Of a stretch of 64,000 nucleotides of DNA, positions 23,617 through 31,403 are shown piece after piece. The position numbers and the translations under genes were made by a program. How positions within the stretch are numbered: the first letter of the stretch is position 1; every line of letters begins with the position of its first letter. The DNA is from Acidobacteriota bacterium (lineage in GTDB: Bacteria; Acidobacteriota; Aminicenantia; Aminicenantales; Saccharicenantaceae): the NCBI GenBank assembly GCA_022711665.1, contig JAKLEN010000003.1:124001-188000 (forward strand). The letters run 5' to 3'. The notes beneath the pieces are model-generated. The model was given only the letters and a program-made list of their open reading frames with translations. It made no database searches and had not been told where the DNA came from.

Positions 23617-24840
23617 CTAGCGCCCGTCCGTGTAGAGGATCTCGACCTCCCGGCCGGCCTCGAGCCGGGAGGCGTCGGCCGGCAGGACGATGAGCACGCG
23701 GCTGTGGACCATGGACCGCAGCACCCCGCTGCGCTGGTCCTCGTAGGGCACGACCTTGAGGACGGGCCCGCGGCCGACGATCCGGCCCCGCAGGAACTGC
23801 ATCCGGCCGGGCTTGACGGCGATCGCCGTGTCGAGGACGGCCGTGCCCGCTTCCGGTCCGACGGCCGCCCGCCCCAGCAGGCGGTCGATGGCCGGCCGGA
23901 CGAAGAGCCAGAAAGTCACCAGCGAGCTCGTCGGGTTGCCCGGCAGGCCGAAGACCATCTGCCGGCCCCGGACGCCGAAGAAGACGGGCTTGCCCGGCTT
24001 GATGCGGACCTTCCAGAAGACCGGCTTGACACCGGAGGCCTCGAGCTCGGCCTTGACCAGGTCGTAGTCGCCGACCGAGACGCCGCCCGACAGGACGACG
24101 ACGTCCGCGCCCCTGGTCCGGGCCAGCCGGGCCGCCAGCGAGGCGTTCTTGTCACGGGCGATGCCGAGGTAGGCGGCGTCGGCGCCGGCCTGACGGGCCA
24201 TTGCCGTCAGGGCCGGACCGTTGGCGTTGCGGATCCGGCCCCGGCCCAGCCGCTCGCCGGGCTCGACGATCTCGTCGCCGGTGGCGATGACCGCCAGCCG
24301 GGGCCGGCGGGCGACCGGGACGCGGGCCCAGCCGGCGGCGGCCAGCAGGCCGATCTCGGCCGGACCGAGGAGCGCCCCGCCGACGAGCGCGGTTTCGCCC
24401 TTCTCCAGGTCCTCGCCGGCCAGGCCGATGTTGTCGCCGGCCTTGACCGCGCGCCGCACCCGGACCATCCGTCCGGCGGCCTCGGTGTCCTCGACCATGA
24501 CCACGGCGTCCGCGCCGCGGGGCAGAGGCGCCCCGGTCATGATGCGCACGGCCTGTCCCGGCCCGACCTCTTTCCGCGAGGTCCGGCCGGCCGGCAGGTC
24601 CTCGATGACCTCGAGCACGGCGGCGGGGGGCAGGCCGGCCCCGGCTTCGCCCGGCCGCGTATCGGCGGACCGGACGGCGTAGCCGTCCATGGCCGACTTG
24701 GTGAACGGCGGCACCGCCTCGCGGGCCTTGACGTCGCGGGCCAGGGTCCGGCCCAGCGTCTCGGCCAGCGGCACGGTCTCCGCGGGCAGGCGCCTGGCCG
24801 CGGCCAGGACCAGGGCGCGCGCCTCGGCAAATTCGATCAT
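23617..24840 (-). CDS. moeA: Molybdopterin molybdenumtransferase MoeA
   Basis: This 407-residue enzyme inserts molybdate or tungstate into adenylated molybdopterin. Family motifs are PPFTKSAMDGYAV, GQAVRIMTGAPLPRGADAVVMVEDT, VIATGDEIVEPGERLGRGRIRNAN, VVLSGGVSVGDYDLVK and VFGLPGNPTSSLVTF. Since the operon begins with a tungstate transporter, this copy may work mainly with tungsten; some tungsten users have separate MoeA paralogues. It overlaps tupC by 4 bases. Confidence 0.95.
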   Translation of the reverse strand: MIEFAEARALVLAAARRLPAETVPLAETLGRTLARDVKAREAVPPFTKSAMDGYAVRSADTRPGEAGAGLPPAAVLEVIEDLPAGRTSRKEVGPGQAVRIMTGAPLPRGADAVVMVEDTEAAGRMVRVRRAVKAGDNIGLAGEDLEKGETALVGGALLGPAEIGLLAAAGWARVPVARRPRLAVIATGDEIVEPGERLGRGRIRNANGPALTAMARQAGADAAYLGIARDKNASLAARLARTRGADVVVLSGGVSVGDYDLVKAELEASGVKPVFWKVRIKPGKPVFFGVRGRQMVFGLPGNPTSSLVTFWLFVRPAIDRLLGRAAVGPEAGTAVLDTAIAVKPGRMQFLRGRIVGRGPVLKVVPYEDQRSGVLRSMVHSRVLIVLPADASRLEAGREVEILYTDGR

Positions 24841-25910
24841 TGGTGTTCCCCGGACTCCCCGGACCGTTCACCGACGATCCGGACGGAGGCCGGATCAAAT
24901 GTTACCAGAACCTCCCGGGAAAGCGAAATGCCGCCGCGCTCGATCTCGGCCAGCGGGACGGAGGCCCGGAAGACCGCCTCCCCGACGACGCGGACCAGGG
25001 CCGTGGCGGCCTCGGTCATCTCCATGCGGCTGACCCGGCCGCGGAAGGCGTTCGGACCGGCCCCCGGGGCGGCCGGCCCGTCGGCGGCCGTCACCCGGAT
25101 CGCCGAGGGGTCGATGACGCAGGTCACCCGGCCCTTGACCCGGCCGGCGAAGACCAGCCGCAGGCCGGGCCCGATCTCGATCCAACTCGTCCGGCCGTCG
25201 GTCTCGGCCGGGCCGCTGAAGCAGTTCTCGTGGCCGAACTCGACCTGCTTGCCGCCCGAAAGGTAGAGGATGCGGCCGGCCAGCCGGGAGGCCTGGGAGA
25301 AGTTGTGGGTGGAAAGCACGACGGTCGTTCCCCAGGCCCGGCCGGCGTCGCGCAGGACCGCTTCCATGCGCAGGCCGAGCGGGGCGTCGAGGTTGGCCGT
25401 CGGCTCGTCGAGCAGCAGCGCCCGCGGCCGCAGGGCCAGGGCCCGGGCCATGGCCACCCGTTGGGCCTGGCCGGCGCTGAGCGCGGAAACGGGCTTGTGC
25501 TCCCAGCCCTCGAGCTCGACCAGGGCCAGGGCCTCGCTCCGCCGGGCGGCGATCTCGGCTTCGGGCAGCCGGCGCAGGCGCAGGCCGAAAGCCACGTTGT
25601 CGGCCACCGTGCCCTTGAACAGGTAGGGATGGTGGGTCAGCAGGACCGCGCCCAGCCGGGCCGCGGCGGCGCCGTCGGCCGCCGCCCAGGGGTCCAGGCC
25701 CCGGAACTCGAGCCGGCCGCGGGCCGGGCGGAGGAGAAAAGCCAGGAGCATCAGCAGCGTCGTCTTGCCGGCGCCGTTCGGCCCGACCAGGGCCAGGATC
25801 TCGCCCTCGGGGATGGCGAGCTCGTCGAGCTCGAGCGAGAACGGCGAGGCGGCCGGCCGGCCAGGATAGGCATAGGCCAGGTTCTCGAGCCGGTAGAGAG
25901 GCGCGCCCAT
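24837..25910 (-). CDS. tupC: Tungstate ABC transporter ATP-binding protein TupC-like
   Basis: This 357-residue ATPase has Walker A (LVGPNGAGKTTLL), signature (VSALSAGQAQRVAMARALA) and Walker B (ALLLDEPTANLD). About 120 C-terminal residues contain a TOBE/Mop-like fold (NAFRGRVSRMEMTEAATALVRVVG), which in related proteins binds oxyanion. It pairs with the TupB-like permease, which begins 1 base upstream. Confidence 0.9.
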   Translation of the reverse strand: MGAPLYRLENLAYAYPGRPAASPFSLELDELAIPEGEILALVGPNGAGKTTLLMLLAFLLRPARGRLEFRGLDPWAAADGAAAARLGAVLLTHHPYLFKGTVADNVAFGLRLRRLPEAEIAARRSEALALVELEGWEHKPVSALSAGQAQRVAMARALALRPRALLLDEPTANLDAPLGLRMEAVLRDAGRAWGTTVVLSTHNFSQASRLAGRILYLSGGKQVEFGHENCFSGPAETDGRTSWIEIGPGLRLVFAGRVKGRVTCVIDPSAIRVTAADGPAAPGAGPNAFRGRVSRMEMTEAATALVRVVGEAVFRASVPLAEIERGGISLSREVLVTFDPASVRIVGERSGESGEHQ

Positions 25911-25911
25911 G

Positions 25912-26565
25912 TCACGGCTCCTCGTCGCGGCCGCGCAGGCCCGTCTGGACCAGGACGTTGATCCCCAGGGTGACGACCAGGAGCAGGACGCCGAGGATGA
26001 CGCCGTTGCGGAACTCGCCCTTGGCCGTCTCCAGGGCGATCGAGGTCGTGATGTTGCGGGTGGCGTTGCGGATGTTGCCGCCGAGCATCATGGCGATGCC
26101 GACCTCGGAGATGGCCCGGGCGAAGCCGGCCAGCACGGCCACCAGCAGCGGGAAGCGGGCCTCGCGCAGGACGATCCAGCCGGCCTGGCGTCGGCTGGCG
26201 CCGAGGGTCAGCGCCGTCAGGCGGGCCCGCCGGTCGACCTGCCGCAGGGCGGTGTAGGAAAAGCCGACGATGAGCGGCAGGACGAGGAACACCTGGCCGA
26301 CGGTCATGGCTGTCTGGGTGTAGAGCAGGCCCAGCCCGCCCAACGGTCCGCTGCGGCTGAGGAGAGAATAGAAGAGCAGGCCGATGACGACCGTGGGCGC
26401 GGCCATCCAGGTCTGGTTGACGACCAGGATGAGTTTCTTGCCGCGGAAATCGCGGCCGGCCAGGAAGAGCGCGGCCGGCACGGCCAGGGCGCTGGCGACC
26501 AGGGCCGCCAGCCCGCTCGTCTTGAGCGAGATCCAGACGGCCAGGGCCAGCTCGCGGGCGATCAT
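25912..26565 (-). CDS. tupB: Tungstate ABC transporter permease TupB-like
   Basis: This 217-residue protein has about five membrane helices and the permease EAA-type loop GASRRQAGWIVLREARFPLLVAVLAGFARAISEVGIAMML, reduced here to GASRRQAGWIVLREAR as its core. ARAISEVGIAMMLGGNI is typical of TupB/WtpB-type permeases. It overlaps tupA by 4 bases. Confidence 0.9.
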   Translation of the reverse strand: MIARELALAVWISLKTSGLAALVASALAVPAALFLAGRDFRGKKLILVVNQTWMAAPTVVIGLLFYSLLSRSGPLGGLGLLYTQTAMTVGQVFLVLPLIVGFSYTALRQVDRRARLTALTLGASRRQAGWIVLREARFPLLVAVLAGFARAISEVGIAMMLGGNIRNATRNITTSIALETAKGEFRNGVILGVLLLVVTLGINVLVQTGLRGRDEEP

Positions 26566-27443
26566 TTGACCAGGTCCACCCCGGGGACGCCGGCCAGCGG
26601 CTCGAATAGGGGGCGGCCGGCGCGGCCCAGGAACCCGCCGACGAGCTTCTGGCCGCCGGGCGAGGTCAGGAAGGCGATGAAGGCCATGGCCTGGCCGTAG
26701 CGGGCCGCCGGGACGCGGGCCGGGTTGACGGCGATCACGGAGTAGATGTTCTCGAGCTCGGGGGCGTTCTCGAACAGGGGCCGCAGCCCCTCCAGGCCCT
26801 TCGAGGCCTGGAAGGTCGCTGTGTCGGTCAGGGTGTAGGCCCGGCGCTCGGCGGCGACGCGCAGGGTCTCGGCCATGCCCTGGCCGGTCTCGAGGTAGTT
26901 CGAGCCGGGCCGGCCTCCGGCCAGGGCCCAGAGCTCGAGCTCACGGGTGTGGGTGCCGGACTTGTCGCCTCGCGAGGCGAAAGCCGCGCCGCTCCGGCGG
27001 AGGCGGCCGAAGGCCTCGGCGGCGGACGAGGCGCCGGCTATCCCGGCCGGGTCGTCCGGCGGGCCGATGATCATGAAGTAGTTCCGGGCGAAGACGCGGC
27101 GGTTGACACCCCAGCCGTCGCGGAGGAACTCTTCCTCGAGCCGGCGGGCGTGGACGATGACGACGTCGGCGTTGCCGTCGCGGGCCTGCTTGAGGGCCGC
27201 GCCCGTGCCGACGGCGACCCACTTGAGGGTGATGCCCGACTCGGCCTTGAAGGCGTCGGCCAGGACGTCGAGCAGCCCCGTGGCGTCGACGCTCGTCGTA
27301 GTGGCCAGCATCAGGGTCCGCGCCGGGGCCGGGGCGGCGGCGGAAGGGGCCGGGGCCGGATACGAGGGCCCGGCCAGCAGGCCCAGGAACGCCAGCGCCA
27401 GCCAGGGGAAGGCCATTCTCGGGGGACGGATGACGGGAGCCAC
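26562..27443 (-). CDS. tupA: Tungstate-binding periplasmic protein TupA-like
   Basis: This 293-residue protein has a signal peptide (WLALAFLGLLAGPSYPAPA). TupA hallmarks are LATTTSVDATGLLDVL and FASRGDKSGTHTRELELW, in which the TTTS and SRGDxSGTH motifs contact the oxyanion. TupA binds tungstate far more tightly than molybdate in characterised cases. The GTG start at 27443 is favoured because AAGGAG lies 5 bases upstream; an internal ATG would cut the leader. It is the first gene of the eight-gene operon, behind the structured leader at 27455-27545. Confidence 0.92.
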   Translation of the reverse strand: MAPVIRPPRMAFPWLALAFLGLLAGPSYPAPAPSAAAPAPARTLMLATTTSVDATGLLDVLADAFKAESGITLKWVAVGTGAALKQARDGNADVVIVHARRLEEEFLRDGWGVNRRVFARNYFMIIGPPDDPAGIAGASSAAEAFGRLRRSGAAFASRGDKSGTHTRELELWALAGGRPGSNYLETGQGMAETLRVAAERRAYTLTDTATFQASKGLEGLRPLFENAPELENIYSVIAVNPARVPAARYGQAMAFIAFLTSPGGQKLVGGFLGRAGRPLFEPLAGVPGVDLVK

Positions 27444-27454
27444 GCTATCTCCTT

Positions 27455-27545
27455 TTCGATCAGGGAAGGAGAGGCCGTTTCCCGCCTCTCCCTTTCGGCC
27501 TGGGCGCCTGGCGACCGGGCTTTAGCGCCTCCGGCTCGGAGCACC
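27455..27545 (-). ncRNA. Candidate molybdenum/tungsten-cofactor riboswitch in the tup-moa leader
   Basis: The roughly 90 nt before tupA fold into several helices. On the reverse strand the segment contains GGCGCTAAAGCCCGGTCGCC, then CCAGGCCGAAAGG, then a strong 8-bp hairpin (GGAGAGGC/GCCTCTCC, 27468-27491), and its 3' edge reaches the AAGGAG ribosome-binding site. The CAGG-CGAA-GG core, the following hairpin and the GAAAAGG edge resemble the Moco element before E. coli moaA, compared from memory. The context (tungstate uptake plus cofactor genes) fits Moco/Tuco control of translation. No covariance search was possible. Confidence 0.55.
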
Positions 27546-27617
27546 GATTTGATAGCACAACCCGGCCGGAGTGTAAAGCCGGGCGGGACGGCGGGCGCGG
27601 GCCTTGGTCCCCCTTCT

Positions 27618-28595
27618 TCAGGTCCCGTAGAAGGCGTCGATGACGGCCCGCCACTCGGCCTCGGTGCGCACCGGGACGAGGGCGTTGCGGAGATCGGTCC
27701 GGCGGGGGTGCATCTTGGCGTACTGGAGGCTGAAGTGGCGCAGGATCTTGAGGCCGCGCCGCGGGTCGTAGGCCTCGCAGGCCAGACGGTAATGCCGGTA
27801 GATGACCTCGCGCTGCTCGGCCAGGGCCGGGCGCCGGGGCTCGCGGCCGGCCGCCAGGTCGCGGGCCTGGGCGAAGAACCAGGGATTGCCGATGGCCCCG
27901 CGGGCGGCCAGGACGCCGTCGACGCCCGTCTCGGCGATCAGGCGCAGGGCCTCGGCCGGGGAGGTGACGTCGCCGGAGCCGAGGACGGTCCGGTCGGGGA
28001 AGGCCCGCTTGACCTCGGCCAGGAAGGCCCAGTCGGCCCGGCCGGCGTATTTCTGCTCGACGCTCCGGGCGTGGACGGCGATGGCCGCCGCGCCGGCCTC
28101 GAAGGCGCCCCGGGCGATCGTCCAGAAGGATTCGCGGCAGGCGTCGGCGCTCCGAAAGGAGCTGCGCAGCTTGAGAGTCACGGGGCGGCCCGGCACCGCC
28201 GCGACGACGGCCCGGACCGTAGCCAGGGCGCGGGCGGGATCGTTCATGAGCGCCCCGCCGCGCTTGTGGGCCACGACCTTCCGGACCGGGCAGGCGAAGT
28301 TGAGGTCGACGATGTCGAAGCCCATGCGGTCGAGGGCGGCGGCGGCCTCGGCCATGGTCTCCGGCTCGACGCCCATGATCTGGCCGGCGACGGGATGGTC
28401 GGCCGGGTCGAGCCGGACCAGGCGCTTGCGCATTTTGCCTTCGAGCAGGACCTGGCGGTCGAGCATGGCCTCGGTCAGGCAGTAGGGCGCGCCGAGGGAG
28501 CGGCAGATCAGCCGGTAGGGCAGGTCGCTGTAGCCCGCCAGGGCGCCGAGGCCGACCTCGAAGCCGATGGGCACCGCGCCGATCCGGAGGGCCAT
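27618..28595 (-). CDS. dus: tRNA-dihydrouridine synthase
   Basis: This 325-residue FMN enzyme reduces uridines in tRNA D-loops. Motifs are LAGYSDLPYRLICRSLGAPY, GQIMGVEPETMAEAA, the active-site segment DLNFACPVRKV with catalytic Cys, the phosphate-binding VTLKLRSSF and IAVHARSVEQKY, and ARGAIGNPWFF. It is monocistronic. The 213-bp gap to the divergent cytochrome gene contains promoter signals only. Confidence 0.95.
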   Translation of the reverse strand: MALRIGAVPIGFEVGLGALAGYSDLPYRLICRSLGAPYCLTEAMLDRQVLLEGKMRKRLVRLDPADHPVAGQIMGVEPETMAEAAAALDRMGFDIVDLNFACPVRKVVAHKRGGALMNDPARALATVRAVVAAVPGRPVTLKLRSSFRSADACRESFWTIARGAFEAGAAAIAVHARSVEQKYAGRADWAFLAEVKRAFPDRTVLGSGDVTSPAEALRLIAETGVDGVLAARGAIGNPWFFAQARDLAAGREPRRPALAEQREVIYRHYRLACEAYDPRRGLKILRHFSLQYAKMHPRRTDLRNALVPVRTEAEWRAVIDAFYGT

Positions 28596-28760
28596 CTAGG
28601 CCGTCCCGGAGGTCCGGGACGCGGCGCGGCGGGGTTCGGGACGGGACGGCGAGGCGGACCGGATGGACATGGGCTTCGCCACGATTTTACCATAACGCCG
28701 CCAGGCGCGGCGGCCTCATGCCCGAAAACGGGGAAATGCTCCGGCCGGGGGGACTTTCCC

Positions 28761-28789
28761 TTGCCCGCGCGGCCGAGTTCCTTTAAGAT
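28761..28789 (+). promoter_or_regulatory. Sigma70-like promoter of the cytochrome gene
   Basis: TTGCCC (28761-28766) and TAAGAT (28784-28789) are separated by 17 bases, about 20 bases before the ATG at 28809. Confidence 0.55.
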
Positions 28790-28808
28790 GCGCTTTCCGG
28801 AGGATTGT

Positions 28809-29987
28809 ATGAAGATCAACGTAAAATCGATCGGGATCATGATGCTGGCGGCGGCGATCACGGGCTCGGCGGCCCTGCTCGCCGGCGCCGTCGGAGGCCG
28901 GCAGGCCGTGAAGTCGCGGGCCTATGTCGGCCATGAGAGCGACGCAGACATGCAGGGCTTCATCGGGCGGTATCCGGCGGCGGCCGGGACGCGCCTCGAC
29001 GACTGCCAGACCTGCCACAGGGGCGGCGTCAAGGGGACCGACACGGAGCGCGAGTACAGCCCCTGCAGCTACTGCCACCTGATGGTCTTTCCTAACCCGC
29101 GCTACCGGACCGGCGTCCCCAAGACGGCGGCCGACACTCTCAACGCCTACGGCGCGGCCTACAAGAACGCCGGACGGAACCCCGGGGCGTTCGCGGCCAT
29201 CGACGGCCAGGATTCCGACGGCGACGGCGCCGCGAACGGGGCCGAGGTGGCCGACCTGCGCAATCCCGGCGATCCGGCCAGCCGGCCCGGCCTGCCCCAG
29301 GCCGCGACGGTCACCCTCGGCTGGGACGAGATCCGCCGGCTTCCCGTGCACAGCCAGTTCCTGCTGATGAACACGACCAAGGAGCCGACCGACGACTACG
29401 TGACATTCAAGGGCGTCCGGGTCCTCGACCTGCTCTCGGCGGCCAAGGTCTACCTGGTCGGGGTAACCGGCATCACCGTCTTCGCCCCGGATGGCTACAG
29501 CGTCGACTATACCCTCGAAGACATCCGGGGACCGTTCCCGCGCGGCCGGTTCTACGACGGCCCGCGCTCCCTGGCGGGCGAATCGGCTTTCGTCAAGTAT
29601 CCGCCGGAGCTGCCGGACGGCGTGCGGAACGGGCGCAAGCTCCCCGGCCCGCCCTGGCTCCTGCTGGCCTACGAGCGGAACGGCCGGCCCCTCGATCCCT
29701 CGGCCTACGAGAAGGGCACCGGCCGGCTTTCGGGCGAGGGCCCCTACCGGCTGATCAAGCCCCAGCGGCAGCCGGGCCGGCCCGACCGGGCCCAGAAGGC
29801 CGGGACCTACGGCGACGGCTGGGATTTCGGGGCCAAGTTCGACCACAACGCCGGGGCCTGCGTCCGGGGCGCCTGCGTCATCCGGGTCAATCCCATGCCC
29901 GAGGGCTACGAGGAGTACGACTGGAAGAACGGCTGGCCGCTCATCGGCGAAAAGACGGTCGTGATCTACGGCTACGGCATCCGCTGA
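28809..29987 (+). CDS. Secreted diheme cytochrome c fused to a sulfite-oxidase-fold domain
   Basis: This 392-residue protein has a signal peptide, then two CXXCH heme sites (CQTCH at 66-70, CSYCH at 86-90). A calcium-binding EF-hand/dockerin-like loop (DSDGDGAANGAEV, about 138-150) follows. The C-terminal half resembles the molybdopterin-binding fold of sulfite-oxidase-like proteins (VHSQFLLMNTTKEPTDDYVTFKGVRVLDLL, then GEGPYRLIKPQRQPGRPDR). No clear cofactor-ligand Cys is visible in the usual place, though a CVRGAC pair lies near the end. It is likely a periplasmic redox protein. The frame is open far upstream, but only the ATG at 28809 has a promoter and a signal peptide. Confidence 0.78.
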   Translation: MKINVKSIGIMMLAAAITGSAALLAGAVGGRQAVKSRAYVGHESDADMQGFIGRYPAAAGTRLDDCQTCHRGGVKGTDTEREYSPCSYCHLMVFPNPRYRTGVPKTAADTLNAYGAAYKNAGRNPGAFAAIDGQDSDGDGAANGAEVADLRNPGDPASRPGLPQAATVTLGWDEIRRLPVHSQFLLMNTTKEPTDDYVTFKGVRVLDLLSAAKVYLVGVTGITVFAPDGYSVDYTLEDIRGPFPRGRFYDGPRSLAGESAFVKYPPELPDGVRNGRKLPGPPWLLLAYERNGRPLDPSAYEKGTGRLSGEGPYRLIKPQRQPGRPDRAQKAGTYGDGWDFGAKFDHNAGACVRGACVIRVNPMPEGYEEYDWKNGWPLIGEKTVVIYGYGIR

Positions 29988-30007
29988 CCGTCCTGAGCGG
30001 ATTTAGT

Positions 30008-30063
30008 AGAGGGTCAAACCTACCTTTTACCCGAAAACGGGTGAAAGGTAGGTTTGACCCTCT
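30008..30063. repeat. 26-bp near-perfect palindromic hairpin between convergent genes
   Basis: The arms 30008-30033 and 30038-30063 pair along 26 positions with one T-G wobble and an AAAA loop. The motif GGGTCAAACCTACCTTT appears in both arms. CTTTATTTTT follows on the plus strand, so it can also act as a terminator for the cytochrome gene. Stem length and sequence are more like a dispersed REP-type palindrome than an ordinary terminator. Confidence 0.8.
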
Positions 30064-30065
30064 CT

Positions 30066-31298
30066 TTATTTTTCTGAGGACAGGCGGAGGATCGTCGCCA
30101 GGAGGAGGTTGGCGCCTTTCTCCAGGTCGCCCCAGTCGACGCTCTCGGCCGGGACGTGACTGGCGCCGTCGGGCGACGGGATGAAGATCATGCCGGCGTC
30201 ACATCCGCCGGCGACGATCTGGGCGTCATGGCCGGCGCCGCTCGTCAGCCGCATCGAGGGATAGCCTAGAGCCCGGCATTCTTCCTCGATGGCCGCCGTG
30301 ATGCGGGGGGCGACGGCGACCGGGGTCGTTCGGTCCACGATCCTCGAGAGGAAGGTCAGGCCGCGCGTCGCGGCGATGTCCTCGGCCAGGGCCAGGACGT
30401 CCCGCTCGATCGCGACCAGGGATTCGGGCGAAGCGCTGCGGAAATCCAGGGTGAAGTCGGCCCGGCCGGGGATGACGCTGAACTGGCCCGGGAGAAGGCT
30501 CGCCCGGCCGACCGTCAGCACGCCGCCGTAGTGGCTGGCGGCCACCAGCCGTGTGGCCCGGAGGGCGAAATCGGCCAGGCCGAGGAAGGCGTCGTGGCGC
30601 AGCTCGAGCGGAGTCGTCCCGGCGTGGCCCGCTTCCCCAACGTAGGCGCACTGGCGGTCGTGCTTGCCGGCGATGCGTTCGACGATCCCGATGGGCAAGC
30701 CCTCGTCCTCGAGGACGGGCCCCTGCTCGATGTGAAGCTCGACGTAGGCCTCGAGCTCTGGCCGGTCCTTGTGGGCGCCGAGGACGCCGTCGGGCGTGAA
30801 GCCGGCCCGTTTCAGGATCTCGGCCAAGGGCCGGCCGAAGGTCGTCCGGCCGTCGCGGATCTCGCTCTCGTCGAGGCGGCCCATGTAGGCCCGGCTGCCC
30901 AGGAAGTCGCCGACCAGGTTGCCTTCCTCGTCGGTGAAGGAGGCCACCTCGAACGCCCGGGTGAGCGGCGCCTTCTCTTCGATGATGCGGCGCGCCGCCT
31001 CGAGGGCCGCCAGCACGCCGACAGCGCCGTCGAACATGCCGCCGTTGATGACGGTGTCGATATGCGAGCCGGCCACGACGGTCCGGCCGGGGCCTTCGAG
31101 ACGGCCGAACTGGTTGCCGGCGCCGTCCTGGCGATAGCCCAGGCCGGCCTCTTCGATCTTTTTCCTGAGCCAGGCCCGGGCCTCCAGGTCGGCGGCGCTG
31201 AAGGACGGCCGGCTGATACCGCCGCGCTCGTCCCGCCCGATGCGCCCGAGCTCCTCGAGGTCGTGCTTGAGGCGCGGCATATTAACGCGGATGCTCAT
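30066..31298 (-). CDS. M20-family amidohydrolase (allantoate/N-carbamoyl-amino-acid hydrolase type)
   Basis: This 410-residue dimetal enzyme has VVAGSHIDTVINGGMFDGAVG (His and bridging Asp), ASFTDEEGNLVGDFLGSRA (Glu-Glu), YVELHIEQGPVLE (His), and SGAGHDAQIVA plus the distal metal His of GASHVPAE. These are typical of the AtzC/HyuC/allantoate branch rather than plain M20 peptidases. It would hydrolyse N-carbamoyl or related amides of amino acids; no pathway genes are near. The start at 31298 has GGAGAGGA upstream; the frame extends 24 codons further but would then run through palindromic repeat DNA. Confidence 0.88.
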   Translation of the reverse strand: MSIRVNMPRLKHDLEELGRIGRDERGGISRPSFSAADLEARAWLRKKIEEAGLGYRQDGAGNQFGRLEGPGRTVVAGSHIDTVINGGMFDGAVGVLAALEAARRIIEEKAPLTRAFEVASFTDEEGNLVGDFLGSRAYMGRLDESEIRDGRTTFGRPLAEILKRAGFTPDGVLGAHKDRPELEAYVELHIEQGPVLEDEGLPIGIVERIAGKHDRQCAYVGEAGHAGTTPLELRHDAFLGLADFALRATRLVAASHYGGVLTVGRASLLPGQFSVIPGRADFTLDFRSASPESLVAIERDVLALAEDIAATRGLTFLSRIVDRTTPVAVAPRITAAIEEECRALGYPSMRLTSGAGHDAQIVAGGCDAGMIFIPSPDGASHVPAESVDWGDLEKGANLLLATILRLSSEK

Positions 31299-31314
31299 GT
31301 CCTCTCCGGAAAAA

Positions 31315-31403
31315 TGGGGGACACGAAAAATAGGGGACACAATACTGTGTCCCTCCGAAATGAGGGACACAGTATTGTGTCCCCCATTTCAGTGTCCCCG
31401 ATT
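31315..31403. repeat. Nested GGGGACACAATA palindrome cluster
   Basis: A perfect 22-bp inverted repeat (31333-31354 and 31363-31384, loop of 8) is itself flanked by a further GGGGACAC (31317-31324) and GTGTCCCC (31392-31399) pair. It fills the whole gap between pdxJ and the M20 gene. The core is the same as in the terminal repeats at 20004 and 20675. It probably acts as a transcription barrier after pdxJ. Confidence 0.85.

Noticed and set aside
27455..27545. Cyclic-di-GMP-I or cobalamin riboswitch as alternative for the tup leader
   Set aside because: The CGCACAGGGCAAACC-type start of c-di-GMP-I and the GCCACTG box of cobalamin elements are not present.
26949..28808. 5' part of a 1012-codon forward frame running into the cytochrome gene
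   Set aside because: It lies antisense to tupA and dus and has no domain. The real gene starts at 28809, where promoter, ATG and signal peptide coincide.
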